Below the pieces are notes generated by a model, which was given only the letters and a program-made list of their open reading frames with translations, ran no database searches and was not told the origin of the DNA. From DATARH01 sp050246595 (GTDB lineage: Bacteria; Pseudomonadota; Alphaproteobacteria; ATCC43930; CGMCC-115725): 64,000 bases of DNA. Below are positions 44,975-54,065 of this stretch, piece after piece; the first letter of the stretch is position 1, and every line of letters begins with the position of its first letter. The stretch lies in the NCBI GenBank assembly GCA_050246595.1, contig JBFWVT010000005.1, positions 70,758 to 134,757 of the forward strand, written 5' to 3'. The position numbers and the translations under genes were made by a program.

Positions 44975-46417
44975 CTATCGAGCGACCTCGATCGGCGGCG
45001 ATGCTTCAGCCGGGTCCGGAGGTGTTGCGGTTCGGGTCAGCGCGCCGAGGGTGATCGGCTTGTAGGGCGCGCGTGGCCGATAGGTCCCGACTTCCTCGAT
45101 CGGCACGTCGCGGGCGCGGGCGATGATCACGCTCGCGACCGGACCGCAGATGCGGCCCTGGCACGGCCCCATGCCGCAGCGGATAAAGGCCTTGACCTGG
45201 TTCGGCCCCTGCGCCCCGAGGCGGACGGCGCGCCGGATCTGACCGGCCGTCACTTCTTCGCAGCGGCAGACAATGACGTCGTCCGCCGGGCACAGAACCT
45301 GATCGGAGGGACGGTAGAGCGTGTCGAGAAACGGCCGGATCGCGCGTGCGCGCGCCAGATCCGCACGCAGCGGCACCGCTCTGCCGTCGCGCTCGGCCTC
45401 CCCGATACGGCCGAGCAGATGGGCCGCGTCAAGCGCCGCCAGCCGCCCCGACGGTACTGCCGCCGCGGCTCCTTCTATACCGGCGGCATCGCCCGCGACC
45501 ACTACCGAGGGCAGACTCGCACGGCCCCATTCGTCGAGCGCGGGGCGCCAGCACCGCTGCGCCTCGTCCCAGATATGCGCCAACTGCAACGCCAGGCCGA
45601 TTTGCGTGTTCGGAATGACCCCGTCATGCAGCAGCAGATGATCGGCCGCGGTCTCGCCGCCATCCCAGGCGACGCTCTCGACCCGGTATCGTCCGGAGGC
45701 GCGCAAGCCTCGTACCCCGCGCCGCACCGCCACCCCGAGCCGGCGCAGCTCGGCGATCATTCCCAGCCCCTTGAGAAAATCGCGGCGCCCCGACCACCAA
45801 CCGCCAATATACCGCATAGAGGCGGCGTAATTCTCGCGCGGGGTCGTTTCGAGTACCGCAAGCGGCGGCGCGCCGGCGCGCGCCAGCTGGATCGCCGCGA
45901 GATAAAGCAACGGCCCCTGCCCGGCGACGACCGCCCGCCCGGCCGGAACCAGATCGGCGGTCTTGAGCAGGATCTGCACGGCCCCCACCGTCATCACTCC
46001 CGGCAAGGTCCATCCGGGGACCGGCACCGGCCGTTCGATCGCCCCGGTTGCCAGCAGGATGCGTCGGGCCGCGATCGTCTCGCTGCCTCCTTCGGCAACG
46101 ACCGACACCGAGACGTCGCCGCCATTCCCTCCCGGATCGATATGCCAGACCGTCGCCCCCGGCCGATATCGCACCCCGCTGGTACGCAGCGCCGCCGCCA
46201 ACGGGCGGCCGGCAAGGTAATCGGCGCCGAGCGGCGAATTCCGGCCGCTCTCCGAGCCGGCGCGCTCGATCGCACGGTAAATCTGGCCGCCGGGGCTGTC
46301 CTGCTCGTCGATCAGCACCGTGTCGAGCCCGAGTTGCGCAGCGAGCGCGGAAGCCGCCATGCCGGCCGGTCCGGCCCCCACCACAATGAGATCGGCAATC
46401 GCGAGATCGGCGGTCAT
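44975..46417 (-). CDS. FAD-dependent oxidoreductase with BFD-like [2Fe-2S] domain (opine/sarcosine-oxidase alpha type)
   Basis: The 480-residue protein has FAD motif VVGAGPAGMAASALA (12-26), the segment DEQDSPGGQIYR, a central NAD-type region (AVVAGQGPLLYLAA) and a C-terminal BFD-like cluster site: CRCEEVTAGQIR and CGMGPCQGR (about 383-424). This layout is that of OoxA/HcnB/SoxA-like subunits, which pass electrons from an amine-oxidising FAD partner to a small ferredoxin and quinone. The start ATG lies in an ATGA overlap with the ferredoxin gene, and the DadA-like gene is next upstream. The substrate may be an opine, amino acid or N-methyl amine. Confidence 0.9.
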   Translation of the reverse strand: MTADLAIADLIVVGAGPAGMAASALAAQLGLDTVLIDEQDSPGGQIYRAIERAGSESGRNSPLGADYLAGRPLAAALRTSGVRYRPGATVWHIDPGGNGGDVSVSVVAEGGSETIAARRILLATGAIERPVPVPGWTLPGVMTVGAVQILLKTADLVPAGRAVVAGQGPLLYLAAIQLARAGAPPLAVLETTPRENYAASMRYIGGWWSGRRDFLKGLGMIAELRRLGVAVRRGVRGLRASGRYRVESVAWDGGETAADHLLLHDGVIPNTQIGLALQLAHIWDEAQRCWRPALDEWGRASLPSVVVAGDAAGIEGAAAAVPSGRLAALDAAHLLGRIGEAERDGRAVPLRADLARARAIRPFLDTLYRPSDQVLCPADDVIVCRCEEVTAGQIRRAVRLGAQGPNQVKAFIRCGMGPCQGRICGPVASVIIARARDVPIEEVGTYRPRAPYKPITLGALTRTATPPDPAEASPPIEVAR

Positions 46418-46716
46418 CGCGGCAGATCGAGGGTCCGCCGGCCGCGCTGACGGCGGATGCGCATACCCGGTTGCACCGTCACCGTGCAGCTTTGGCGGTT
46501 CGGCACGCCATCGATTTCGGCGAGGCAGTCAAAGCACACGCCCATCAGGCAATAAGGGGCGCGCTCGCCGCCGCCGACCGCCGTATCGCGGATCGAGGAC
46601 AGGCCGGCGAGCAGCACCGCGGCGGCGGCCGATGCACCCTGCGGCACGCGGACCGTGCGGCCCTCGACCTCGATTTCGACCGTGGCCGCCGCCGCGTCAG
46701 GCCGCAGCCGGAACAT
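46414..46716 (-). CDS. small [2Fe-2S] ferredoxin subunit (HcnA/OoxC-like)
   Basis: The 100-residue protein has the plant-type cluster pattern C56-x4-C61-x2-C64-x12-C77, the spacing found in sarcosine oxidase alpha N-termini and HcnA-like subunits. It overlaps the DadA-like gene by 20 bases and the FAD/BFD subunit by ATGA, so the three are coupled and probably form one enzyme. Its role is electron transfer between FAD subunits and a downstream acceptor. Confidence 0.88.
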   Translation of the reverse strand: MFRLRPDAAAATVEIEVEGRTVRVPQGASAAAAVLLAGLSSIRDTAVGGGERAPYCLMGVCFDCLAEIDGVPNRQSCTVTVQPGMRIRRQRGRRTLDLPR

Positions 46717-47815
46717 CGAACCGCTTCGCCGAGAACGGCGCCATGATCGGGTCGAGCGCGCCGGATGCCACCATCGGCGCGAACAGATTGGCATGCGCCC
46801 CGGCCAGGGTGACCCCGCTGTGGCAATTCGCGGTGAACGCACCGGGGTATTGCTCGGATTCGTCGTAGATCGGCAACCCGTCCGGCGGCATCACGCGCAG
46901 CGCCGCCCAGGCACGCACGATCTGCAACTCCGCCAGCCACGGAAAGGTCCGCACGGCGCGTTCGGCGATCGTCCGCATCACCGCCGGGTTCTGGCCGGTA
47001 TCAAAGCCGACTTCCTCCTCGCTGCTGCCAAGCATGATCGTGCCTTCCGGGGCCTGCCTGATACTGCCGAGCGGCAGCTTCCAGGCGCGGCTGGTGCGTT
47101 CGGTGACCAGGATCTGACCGCGCTGCGGCCGGACCGGCGCGTTGAGTCCGAACAGCGGCGCCAGCGCCGCATTGCCGAGACCGGCGGCGAGCACCACCTT
47201 TGGCGCGCCGATCGTCTCGCCGCCGGCTTCGATCCGGAAATCGCCGGGCGCGGCCTCGGCGCGGGTGATTGTGCAGTTCGGCAGGTATGTCCCGCCCGAC
47301 CCGGCAAAGGCCCGGTGCAGCGCATGAAACAGCGCCAGAGAGTTGACGTGACCGTCATACGGGGTCCAGGACGCACCGCTGACCGCGGCGCCGAGACCGG
47401 GCAGCATTTCCGCCAATTCGTCGCGTTCGATCATGCGGTAGTCGAAACCGAAATTCCCCGCCTCGCGCCGCATCTGTTCCATCATGCCGCGCCGCTTCGC
47501 GACCTCCGCGTCTCCGAGGCAGAGCTGCAACCCGCCATTCTGTTCGAGGCCGAGCGCGACCCCGGTGCGCTCCTGCAATGCCGCCGCCAGCGACGGCCAT
47601 TCCGCGGCGGAGGCGCGGGTCCAGCGCTGGTAATGCGGCGCGCCAAGCCCCTTGCTCTGCACCCAGACAAGCCCGAAATTGCCGCGTGAGGCGCGATAGG
47701 CGACATCGCCCTCATCGATCAGCGCGACCGCGATCCCGCTGCGTCCCAGCCCGTAGGCGATCGCCGTGCCGACCAGCCCGCCGCCGATCACTATGGCGTC
47801 AAAGCTGCGCATCAT
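46697..47815 (-). CDS. DadA-like FAD-dependent oxidase subunit
   Basis: The 372-residue protein has the FAD motif IGGGLVGTAIAYGLGR near the N-terminus, the DadA-family LIDEGDVAYRASRGNFGLVW, and RAWAALRVMPPDGLPIY near the C-terminus. It is the catalytic, amine-oxidising subunit type of OoxB/HcnC, D-amino-acid dehydrogenase and sarcosine oxidase beta. The start ATG-ATG at 47815 follows GGGAATGAT. One base separates it from the molybdoenzyme stop, indicating one transcription unit. It overlaps the ferredoxin gene. Confidence 0.9.
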   Translation of the reverse strand: MMRSFDAIVIGGGLVGTAIAYGLGRSGIAVALIDEGDVAYRASRGNFGLVWVQSKGLGAPHYQRWTRASAAEWPSLAAALQERTGVALGLEQNGGLQLCLGDAEVAKRRGMMEQMRREAGNFGFDYRMIERDELAEMLPGLGAAVSGASWTPYDGHVNSLALFHALHRAFAGSGGTYLPNCTITRAEAAPGDFRIEAGGETIGAPKVVLAAGLGNAALAPLFGLNAPVRPQRGQILVTERTSRAWKLPLGSIRQAPEGTIMLGSSEEEVGFDTGQNPAVMRTIAERAVRTFPWLAELQIVRAWAALRVMPPDGLPIYDESEQYPGAFTANCHSGVTLAGAHANLFAPMVASGALDPIMAPFSAKRFDVPAAA

Positions 47816-47816
47816 A

Positions 47817-50138
47817 TCATTCCCGGCCGGTGGCGCGGTGCGCCGGCGGAGGATCGAAGGCCCTGACGGGCGGCGGGGGCGCGTCGAAACGCTCGATTTC
47901 GACAAGACAGAGCTGGCCGGTGCAGCCTTGCGCGAGGCGTGACGTACCGGCGTCGCGGGTCAGCACGTTGGGATTGCCGTGCACGCAGAGCGGGGTCTCG
48001 GCCTCGGGGTCTTCGGGGTCGTACCATGCGCCGGTCGCCAGCTGCACCACCCCCGGCATCACCGCCTTGCTGAGCACCGCGCCGGCAAGACAGGCGCCTC
48101 GGTCATTGTAAAGCCGCACGATATCGCCATCGGCGATGCCGCGCGACGCGGCATCCCGCGGATGCAGGCGCACCGGCTCGCGGCCTCCGATTTTCGCGGC
48201 GAGGCTGGTCGCGCCAAAATCCAGCTGGCTATGCAACCGGGTGGCCGGCTGGTTGGCGATCAGTTGCAGCGGAAACCGCGCCGCCAGCGGCGAACCCGGA
48301 CCCTCCTCCGGCGGCATCCAGACCGGATGACCGGGACAGTCGGGATAGTCGAAGCCGGCGATTGTCGCCGATGCGATCTCGATACGGCCGCTCGGCGTCG
48401 GCAACGGGGCGGCGTCAGGGTCGCGGCGGAAGGCGCGAACGATGCCGCCGTCCCACTTCAGGATCGGCAGTTCCATCTCGCCATCCTCCCAGAACTCGGA
48501 GAAGCTCGGCGCGTTGTGGCCGCGTTCGGCCAGGGCGCGGCGGGTCGGCTCGTAGATATGTTCGAGCCATTGAAGCGGCGTGCGGCCCTCGGTGAAGCGG
48601 TCGGCGAAGCCGAGCCGTTCAGCGAGGCCGGCAAAGATCGCGTGGTCGTCGCGCGCCTCGCGGTATGGCGGCACGGCCCGGTGCATCGCGACCATCAGCG
48701 GATCGCCGGCGGCGGCGCCGATATCCTCGCGCTCCAAGGTGATCGTCGCCGGCAGGACGATATCGGCGTGGCGGGCGGTTGCCGTCCATACCGAATCGTG
48801 CACGACGACCGTGTCCGGCCGGGCAAAGGCATCGCGCAGCCGCGCGAGATGCTGATGATGGTGAAACGGGTTGCCGCCGGCCCAGTAGACGAGGCGGGTA
48901 TCGGGGTAGGTGCGGCGCTGTCCGTTGTAGTCGTAGGCCTCGCCCGGATGCAGCAGCATGTCGGCGATCCGCGCGACCGGGATGAATTCGTCGATGCTGT
49001 TGCGCCCCACCGGCAGTTCCGGCAACGGCACTGCGACAGGCGGCTTGCCGGTATTCGAGGTCGAACCGAGCGCGTAGGCAAAACCGCCGCCCGGCAGCCC
49101 GATCTGGCCGAGGATCGCGGCCAGAACGACCGCCATCCAGATCGGCTGCTCACCGTGCTCGGCGCGCTGCAACGATTGCGAGCAGGTGACAAGCGTGCGC
49201 CGCCCGGCGGAACGCCGCGAGAGCGCGACGATGTCCTCTTCCGGCATGCCGCAGATTGCCGCCGCCCAGCGAGCATCTTTCGGCTGACCGCCGCCATCGC
49301 CGCGCAGATAGGCTGCAAAACTCTCCCAGCCGACGCAATAGCGGTCGAGAAATTCGCGGTCGTGCAGCCCCTCGCTGACCAGCGTATGTGCGAGACCGAG
49401 CATCAGCGCGACATCGGTGCCGGGCCGGATCGGATGCCAGATCGAAGCGGCGCCTTCCGGCAGATCGTCGCGCAGCGGACCAATCAGGTGGAACTCGACG
49501 CCGCGCCTTCGTGCCGTCTCCAGCCGTTCGCGGGCGACGTGGCGGCTCGTGCCGCCGCCGCCGGCATCGTTGTTCTTCAGGGCCATGCCGCCAAAGGCGA
49601 GGACCAGCGCGCTGTCGGCGACCAGCTCGTCCCAGCTGACATTGTTGCCGGCGACGGCGGCTTGCGGGCCGATCACATGCGGCAGGATCACCGCGGCGGC
49701 GCCCGAACTGTAGCTGCCGGTCGAGCGGACATAGCCGCCGGCGAGGTTCAGAAAGCGGTGGATCTGGTGCTGCGAATCGTGAAAGCGGCCGGCGCTGGCC
49801 CAGCCATAGGACCCGCCGAACATGGCGCGCGGCCCGTGCGTCGCATAAACGCGGCGCAGTTCCGCGGCGAGATGGCCGAGCGCCTCATCCCACGGCATCG
49901 CCACGAATTCGTCCGAACCGCGCCGCCGATCCGGCCCCGGCCCCTGCTCCAGCCATCCCCGGCGGATCATCGGTTGCGCGATCCGCGCTCTGTGCGACAC
50001 CGAGGCCGGAATGTTGCCAAGCAGGGAAGACGGGTCGGGATCGCAGGGGTGCGGCATAACCGCGATCTCCCGATCCCTGACCGCTACCGAGAACGCCCCC
50101 CAATGCGAGCTGTGCGGCAGAAAGCGCGTTCGGCTCAT
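47817..50138 (-). CDS. molybdopterin oxidoreductase, BisC/TorZ-like (S- or N-oxide reductase type)
   Basis: The 773-residue protein starts MSRTRFLPHSSHWGAFSVAV, the N-terminus common to biotin sulfoxide reductase and DMSO/TMAO-reductase-like enzymes, and lacks a Tat signal, so it should be cytoplasmic. YVRSTGSYSSGAA (about 136-148) carries the conserved Ser that ligates molybdenum, and the molybdopterin-binding segments GNPFHHHQHLARL, LPATITLEREDIGA and QLATGAWYDP follow. It would reduce an S- or N-oxide or perform the reverse. ATG 50138 has GGAG five bases upstream. The gene precedes the oxidase trio in one run. Confidence 0.9.
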   Translation of the reverse strand: MSRTRFLPHSSHWGAFSVAVRDREIAVMPHPCDPDPSSLLGNIPASVSHRARIAQPMIRRGWLEQGPGPDRRRGSDEFVAMPWDEALGHLAAELRRVYATHGPRAMFGGSYGWASAGRFHDSQHQIHRFLNLAGGYVRSTGSYSSGAAAVILPHVIGPQAAVAGNNVSWDELVADSALVLAFGGMALKNNDAGGGGTSRHVARERLETARRRGVEFHLIGPLRDDLPEGAASIWHPIRPGTDVALMLGLAHTLVSEGLHDREFLDRYCVGWESFAAYLRGDGGGQPKDARWAAAICGMPEEDIVALSRRSAGRRTLVTCSQSLQRAEHGEQPIWMAVVLAAILGQIGLPGGGFAYALGSTSNTGKPPVAVPLPELPVGRNSIDEFIPVARIADMLLHPGEAYDYNGQRRTYPDTRLVYWAGGNPFHHHQHLARLRDAFARPDTVVVHDSVWTATARHADIVLPATITLEREDIGAAAGDPLMVAMHRAVPPYREARDDHAIFAGLAERLGFADRFTEGRTPLQWLEHIYEPTRRALAERGHNAPSFSEFWEDGEMELPILKWDGGIVRAFRRDPDAAPLPTPSGRIEIASATIAGFDYPDCPGHPVWMPPEEGPGSPLAARFPLQLIANQPATRLHSQLDFGATSLAAKIGGREPVRLHPRDAASRGIADGDIVRLYNDRGACLAGAVLSKAVMPGVVQLATGAWYDPEDPEAETPLCVHGNPNVLTRDAGTSRLAQGCTGQLCLVEIERFDAPPPPVRAFDPPPAHRATGRE

Positions 50139-50183
50139 CGACACTCCGTGCCCTCTGTTATGGCGCGCGGCGGCGAACGAGGA

Positions 50184-51212
50184 TCACTCGGCGGCTATTT
50201 GGCGCTGCGCGGCTTGCGCGCAGGCGAGCATCGCGGCGGCGTTGCGGTGCAAAATCCGCTCGCGCGCCTCCTCGCCGATATCGGCTTCTTCCAGCGCCTT
50301 GCGGGTCCAGTCGACACCGAACTCGGTGCCGTCGGTGCCGCAGACGATGCGCTCGGCGCCGTAGAGCCGCACCGCCGCCTCGATCGCGTGCGGGCCGAAC
50401 GAATTGCAATCGACATACACCTTGGCCCTGCGGAAACGCGACGACGGCAACTCCTCGTCCGGCGTGTCGAGCAGACAGCGGTGGTCCATGCGCTCGATCT
50501 CGTAGGGGATGTTGCCGCCGAGATTATGGACGACGACCGTCATGTCGGGGTACGGCGCGAGGAGGTCGGTCAGACACAGCGTCACCATTGCCGACGACAG
50601 ACTGGCCTGCATGTCGAGCGTGCCGTTGCGGCGGCGGGCATTGTCCGTGTCGCCGGCGACTTTGGGGAAGGCGTCGCCCGGTCTTGGACCGTGATGGATG
50701 AAGAGCACCGCGCGGTGGCGGTTGGCGGCTTCCAGCAATGGACGCATCGCTTCGGCATCCTGGCGCGTCAGCAGGTAGTTGCCCGGCAGTTGCGCGCCGA
50801 TCATGCCCGGCAGGGCGAGCGCCCGTTCGAACTCGGTCACGGCGGCGGTCATATCGGTCAGCGGCAGCGCCGCGAACGCGGCGAAGCGGCCGGGATGCTT
50901 CCGGCAGATCGCGGAAAGTCCGTCATTGACCTTTTGGCACAGCGGCCCAGAAACCTCCGGCGGCTGGGATTCGATCCAGCAGAACGAGCCGAGCAGCGAC
51001 AGAACGCTTGTCTCCACCCCCTGGCGATCCATCCGCGCGAGGTGAAAATCGACATCGTCAAAGGCCTCGGCGAGCTCTTGTTCGCCCATTCGCGGCGCCT
51101 TCAGAACCTCGACCCCGTCCTGATTGCGCACGATACGCGGCTCCTTCGTCCGGGCGCGCAGCGCGTCGGCGATATCGGCCGGCCGCCAATGGGCATGCAA
51201 ATCGATCATCAT
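50184..51212 (-). CDS. amidohydrolase of the ACMSD-like family
   Basis: The 342-residue protein begins MMIDLHAHWRP with the HxH metal motif, and has LFIHHGPRPGD, VVVHNLGGNIPYEIERMDH and VCGTDGTEFG, supplying the other His and the catalytic Asp. This is the pattern of 2-amino-3-carboxymuconate-semialdehyde decarboxylase and related hydrolases/decarboxylases. It lies immediately upstream of the molybdoenzyme on the same strand (45-base gap), so it probably acts in the same pathway. GGAG lies 10 bases before the start. Confidence 0.87.
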   Translation of the reverse strand: MMIDLHAHWRPADIADALRARTKEPRIVRNQDGVEVLKAPRMGEQELAEAFDDVDFHLARMDRQGVETSVLSLLGSFCWIESQPPEVSGPLCQKVNDGLSAICRKHPGRFAAFAALPLTDMTAAVTEFERALALPGMIGAQLPGNYLLTRQDAEAMRPLLEAANRHRAVLFIHHGPRPGDAFPKVAGDTDNARRRNGTLDMQASLSSAMVTLCLTDLLAPYPDMTVVVHNLGGNIPYEIERMDHRCLLDTPDEELPSSRFRRAKVYVDCNSFGPHAIEAAVRLYGAERIVCGTDGTEFGVDWTRKALEEADIGEEARERILHRNAAAMLACAQAAQRQIAAE

Positions 51213-51327
51213 GGCTGTTTTCTCCAGGAGCCGTTCCGCAGCTTAACCCCGCGACGGTCGGCGGCAAACTCCGACGACATCGGTTACGATCCGCTTCGCC
51301 GGCCGCGCCTGTCGAGCGGCGGCGGGT

Positions 51328-52404
51328 TTAGCAACAGGCGACGACGTAGACATCCTCGACCCCGGCGGGCAGCCGGTATTCCTGCCACGAACCGCCGGAA
51401 TCGGCGGTCCCGAAAACCTGCCCGCCGCGCGTCACGCAATAAAGTTGCGCCGGGTCGGTTGGATGCGGGCTGACCGCCATCAGCGTCGAGTTGGCCTTGA
51501 TGCCGCGATCGATGCGCCGCCAGCTCCGCGCGAGGTCGTCGCTGCGGTACAGCGAGCCGTCGTCGCTGAAGGCGGCGGGCGACAGACAGGTGTACAGAAC
51601 GCGCGGATCGTGCGGCGAGACAACGACATCGTGACAATAGGTCAGTGGGGAGAACCGGCCGATCTCGGTATCGTACCAGGTCGCGCCGCGATCGTCGCTG
51701 CGGAACAGCCCCATGCGCAATCCGAGAAAGACCGTGTCGGGCGCCGCCGCGCTGATCGCGGTGGCGTGCGAATCGAGCATGCCCTCGCAGTGGCCGCAGT
51801 GACGGCCGCCGACATTGCTTTGCAGATGCGGCTGCTCGGCCAGCTTGATCAGCGGCGCTGACATATCGGACCAGGTTTCGCCGCCATCGCTGCTGCGCAG
51901 CACCCCGCTGACCTCAAGCGCGGCATAGATGTCGTCGGGCCGGTTCGGATCGACCGTGACGCGCAGCACCCGCGTGTCAAAGCCGGGACGCTCGCAATGC
52001 GCGGGCGAAATCGCGTTCGGCAGACGGCTCCATGTCTCGCCGCCATCAAGGCTGCGATACAGCGCGACCGGCGCCGCTCCCGCATACATGACAATCGGGC
52101 GGGTCGGATGGATCGTCAAAGACCAGATCATCACGTCGCGATCGGGAAAATCGAGCCGCCGCCAATAATCGCCCCCATCGTCGCTGCGGTAGGGGCCGTC
52201 CTGCGTCCCGGCAAAGATCACGTCCGGATCGTCGGGATGCACGAGGATCGCGTGAACCTCGGCGTTTTCCGGAAGACCCGCGCCCAGCGCCTCCCACCTG
52301 CCCTCCCCGGCGGTGCAGCGGAACAAGCCGCCGCGCAGCAGACCGCCCTGGCGCGAGGGACCGGTTCCCGCACCGGCGAAAATCCGCGTCCTGCCGTTTT
52401 TCAA
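51328..52404 (-). CDS. BNR/sialidase-like beta-propeller protein
   Basis: The 358-residue protein has repeated Asp-box motifs: YRSDDGGDYW, YRSLDGGETWSRL, LRSSDGGETWSDM, FRSDDRGATWYDT, YRSDDLARSWRRI and GTADSGGSWQEY, at intervals of about 45-60 residues, indicating a six- or seven-bladed propeller. It has no signal peptide. A Cys/His-rich insert (GGRHCGHCEG, about 196-205) and a C-terminal Cys-Cys (VVACC) may bind metal. The start is TTG at 52404, chosen because AAGGAGGG lies 5 bases before it; an upstream ATG-type start lacks this. Confidence 0.82.
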   Translation of the reverse strand: MKNGRTRIFAGAGTGPSRQGGLLRGGLFRCTAGEGRWEALGAGLPENAEVHAILVHPDDPDVIFAGTQDGPYRSDDGGDYWRRLDFPDRDVMIWSLTIHPTRPIVMYAGAAPVALYRSLDGGETWSRLPNAISPAHCERPGFDTRVLRVTVDPNRPDDIYAALEVSGVLRSSDGGETWSDMSAPLIKLAEQPHLQSNVGGRHCGHCEGMLDSHATAISAAAPDTVFLGLRMGLFRSDDRGATWYDTEIGRFSPLTYCHDVVVSPHDPRVLYTCLSPAAFSDDGSLYRSDDLARSWRRIDRGIKANSTLMAVSPHPTDPAQLYCVTRGGQVFGTADSGGSWQEYRLPAGVEDVYVVACC

Positions 52405-52408
52405 AGCG

Positions 52409-52416
52409 CCCTCCTT
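52409..52416 (-). promoter_or_regulatory. strong ribosome-binding site AAGGAGGG deciding a TTG start
   Basis: It reads AAGGAGGG on the minus strand, ending 5 bases before TTG 52404, and fixes the start of the BNR-repeat protein there. Confidence 0.7.
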
Positions 52417-52485
52417 TTCTGACGAGGACGCGGCGGTCTGGCCGCTCCGCAACACGTCCGACGAATGCCCGCGCACCGACAAAGG

Positions 52486-53328
52486 CTAGTTCGCATAGAC
52501 GATCGTGCGCAGCATGATCCGCCGCTCCTGCGGGGCGTAATCGCCGGCGCCGCGATGCATTGTCGCGCGCTCGTCCCAGATCAGCACGTCGCCAACCCGC
52601 CAGCGGTGATAGTAGACGAACCGCTCTTGCGTCGAATGCGCGGCCAGCTCCTCGATCAGCGGCCAGGCCTCCTCCTGAGGCATGCCGACAAAGCCGTGCG
52701 TGTGCAGCGGGTTGACAAACAGGATCGGGCGTCCGGTGACTGGATGGCGGGTCACGGCCGGCCACGCCTTCTCCGGGTAGTCGCGGTCGGTGCGGCGCTC
52801 CAGCTCGCCCTGATAGAGCCGTACCCCGGCCGGACCGTCGCCGCGGCCATGCAGCCCCACGAGCCCGTCGAGACGCCGCTTCACAGCTTCGGGCAAGGTG
52901 TCGTAGGCGGCGCGCATATCGGCGAACATCGTCCCGCCCTTCTCCGACGGCACCTCGCGGGCGTGCAGGATCGCAAGACGCGGCAGGTCGTCATCATAGG
53001 GCGAGTCGGTGTGCCAGTCGGTCGCGCGCTTGACCCCGAACCAGTCGACTCGGCCGTTTTCGTCGACATTGGTGAGCCACGACACCTCGGGGTGATCCTT
53101 GTGGCGGTATTTGATCAGCGAATGCGGCCGCGGCCGACCAAAGCGCCGCCCGAACCCGGCGAGCTGCGCGGCATCGAGATCCTGGTCGCGAAACACCAGC
53201 ACCGGATGTTCGGCAAAGGCCCGCTCGATCCAGACGAAGGTCGCGTCGTCGAGCCGGGACAGATCCACCCCGATCGCTTCGGTGCCGAGTGCCTCGCCCA
53301 GCGGGCGCAGCTGCGGTGAGCCGGTCAT
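52486..53328 (-). CDS. TauD/TfdA-family Fe(II)/2-oxoglutarate dioxygenase
   Basis: The 280-residue protein has the Fe ligands H106 and D108 in WHTDSPY and the distal H258 in ATMHRGAGD, with R269/R270 placed to bind 2-oxoglutarate. Length and order match TauD/TfdA enzymes, which hydroxylate sulfonates, aryloxyacids or similar compounds and so cleave them. It is the first gene of the minus-strand catabolic run, 81 bases upstream of the BNR protein. ATG 53328 starts a normal family N-terminus. Confidence 0.92.
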   Translation of the reverse strand: MTGSPQLRPLGEALGTEAIGVDLSRLDDATFVWIERAFAEHPVLVFRDQDLDAAQLAGFGRRFGRPRPHSLIKYRHKDHPEVSWLTNVDENGRVDWFGVKRATDWHTDSPYDDDLPRLAILHAREVPSEKGGTMFADMRAAYDTLPEAVKRRLDGLVGLHGRGDGPAGVRLYQGELERRTDRDYPEKAWPAVTRHPVTGRPILFVNPLHTHGFVGMPQEEAWPLIEELAAHSTQERFVYYHRWRVGDVLIWDERATMHRGAGDYAPQERRIMLRTIVYAN

Positions 53329-53507
53329 CGCCGTCCTCCCTCCGATTGTGTGCCGCGACTATAGCGTCATCGGCAGCTTGCCGGAATTCCCAAGGCGCCC
53401 CGCGCGCGCGGATCGCCTTCCGCCAAATCCGCCGGGTCTCGGCCGGCCCTCGGATTATCGCCGCGGCAATCCGTGATTGCTGCGCACCCGCTTCGATAGG
53501 TACGGTG

Positions 53508-53792
53508 TCAACGGGCGCAATTCTGATCGATCACATCCGCGAGGTTCTTGCCTTGTACTTGCGCGGCTCTCTGGCCGCGGCGGATCGGCATTCCCTTTGG
53601 CACCGTCACATCCAACGGGGGCGTCGCGATCCGGGTGGTCTTGGTGACGAAATAGCCGTAATCTTCCTTACGGAACGCGGAGCAATCAACGGCTTTCTCC
53701 TCGGCGAAGCCATCGGAGGCCGCAATCAACAACAGCAGCATCACCAGGGCCAAAATTGCAGGCTTTGTCTTCATCTCCCTCGATAACGGCAT
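53508..53792 (-). CDS. small exported protein, unknown function
   Basis: The 94-residue protein has a signal peptide (AILALVMLLLLIAASDGFA, about 12-30) and a short mature part with cysteines at DCSAFRK and NCAR. The ATG at 53792 is preceded by AGGA at 6 bases. No family is recognised. It is monocistronic, with about 180 bases between it and the TauD gene. Confidence 0.65.
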   Translation of the reverse strand: MPLSREMKTKPAILALVMLLLLIAASDGFAEEKAVDCSAFRKEDYGYFVTKTTRIATPPLDVTVPKGMPIRRGQRAAQVQGKNLADVIDQNCAR

Positions 53793-54065
53793 TCAGCTTC
53801 CTCGCAGCGACAGACATCGGCAATGCTGCCACAAAACCGCGCCGAACGTCACGATGCCGCCGCCGCGCGGGTCTTGCGGTTCCGCTCTCGACGACCGTTT
53901 CCGGCATCGGCTGTCCGCGCCTACCCCGCCTTCCGGTCCCGGTCCGGAAATGACACCTTCGCCAGTGATCCGCCGCCAGTGATCCGCGCAATGCGGATCG
54001 ACCGGCGAACCGCTTGCCGGCCGATTCCGCTCCCCTGATCTCCGCCTTCGCACCGAGGCCCTTTG

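Noticed and set aside
47979..51473. A plus-strand frame open for 1164 codons, opposite the molybdoenzyme and amidohydrolase genes
   Set aside because: It has no family sequence and is Arg/Gly/Ala/His-rich, as expected when GC-biased codons are read on the opposite strand. The minus-strand genes carry clear motifs.
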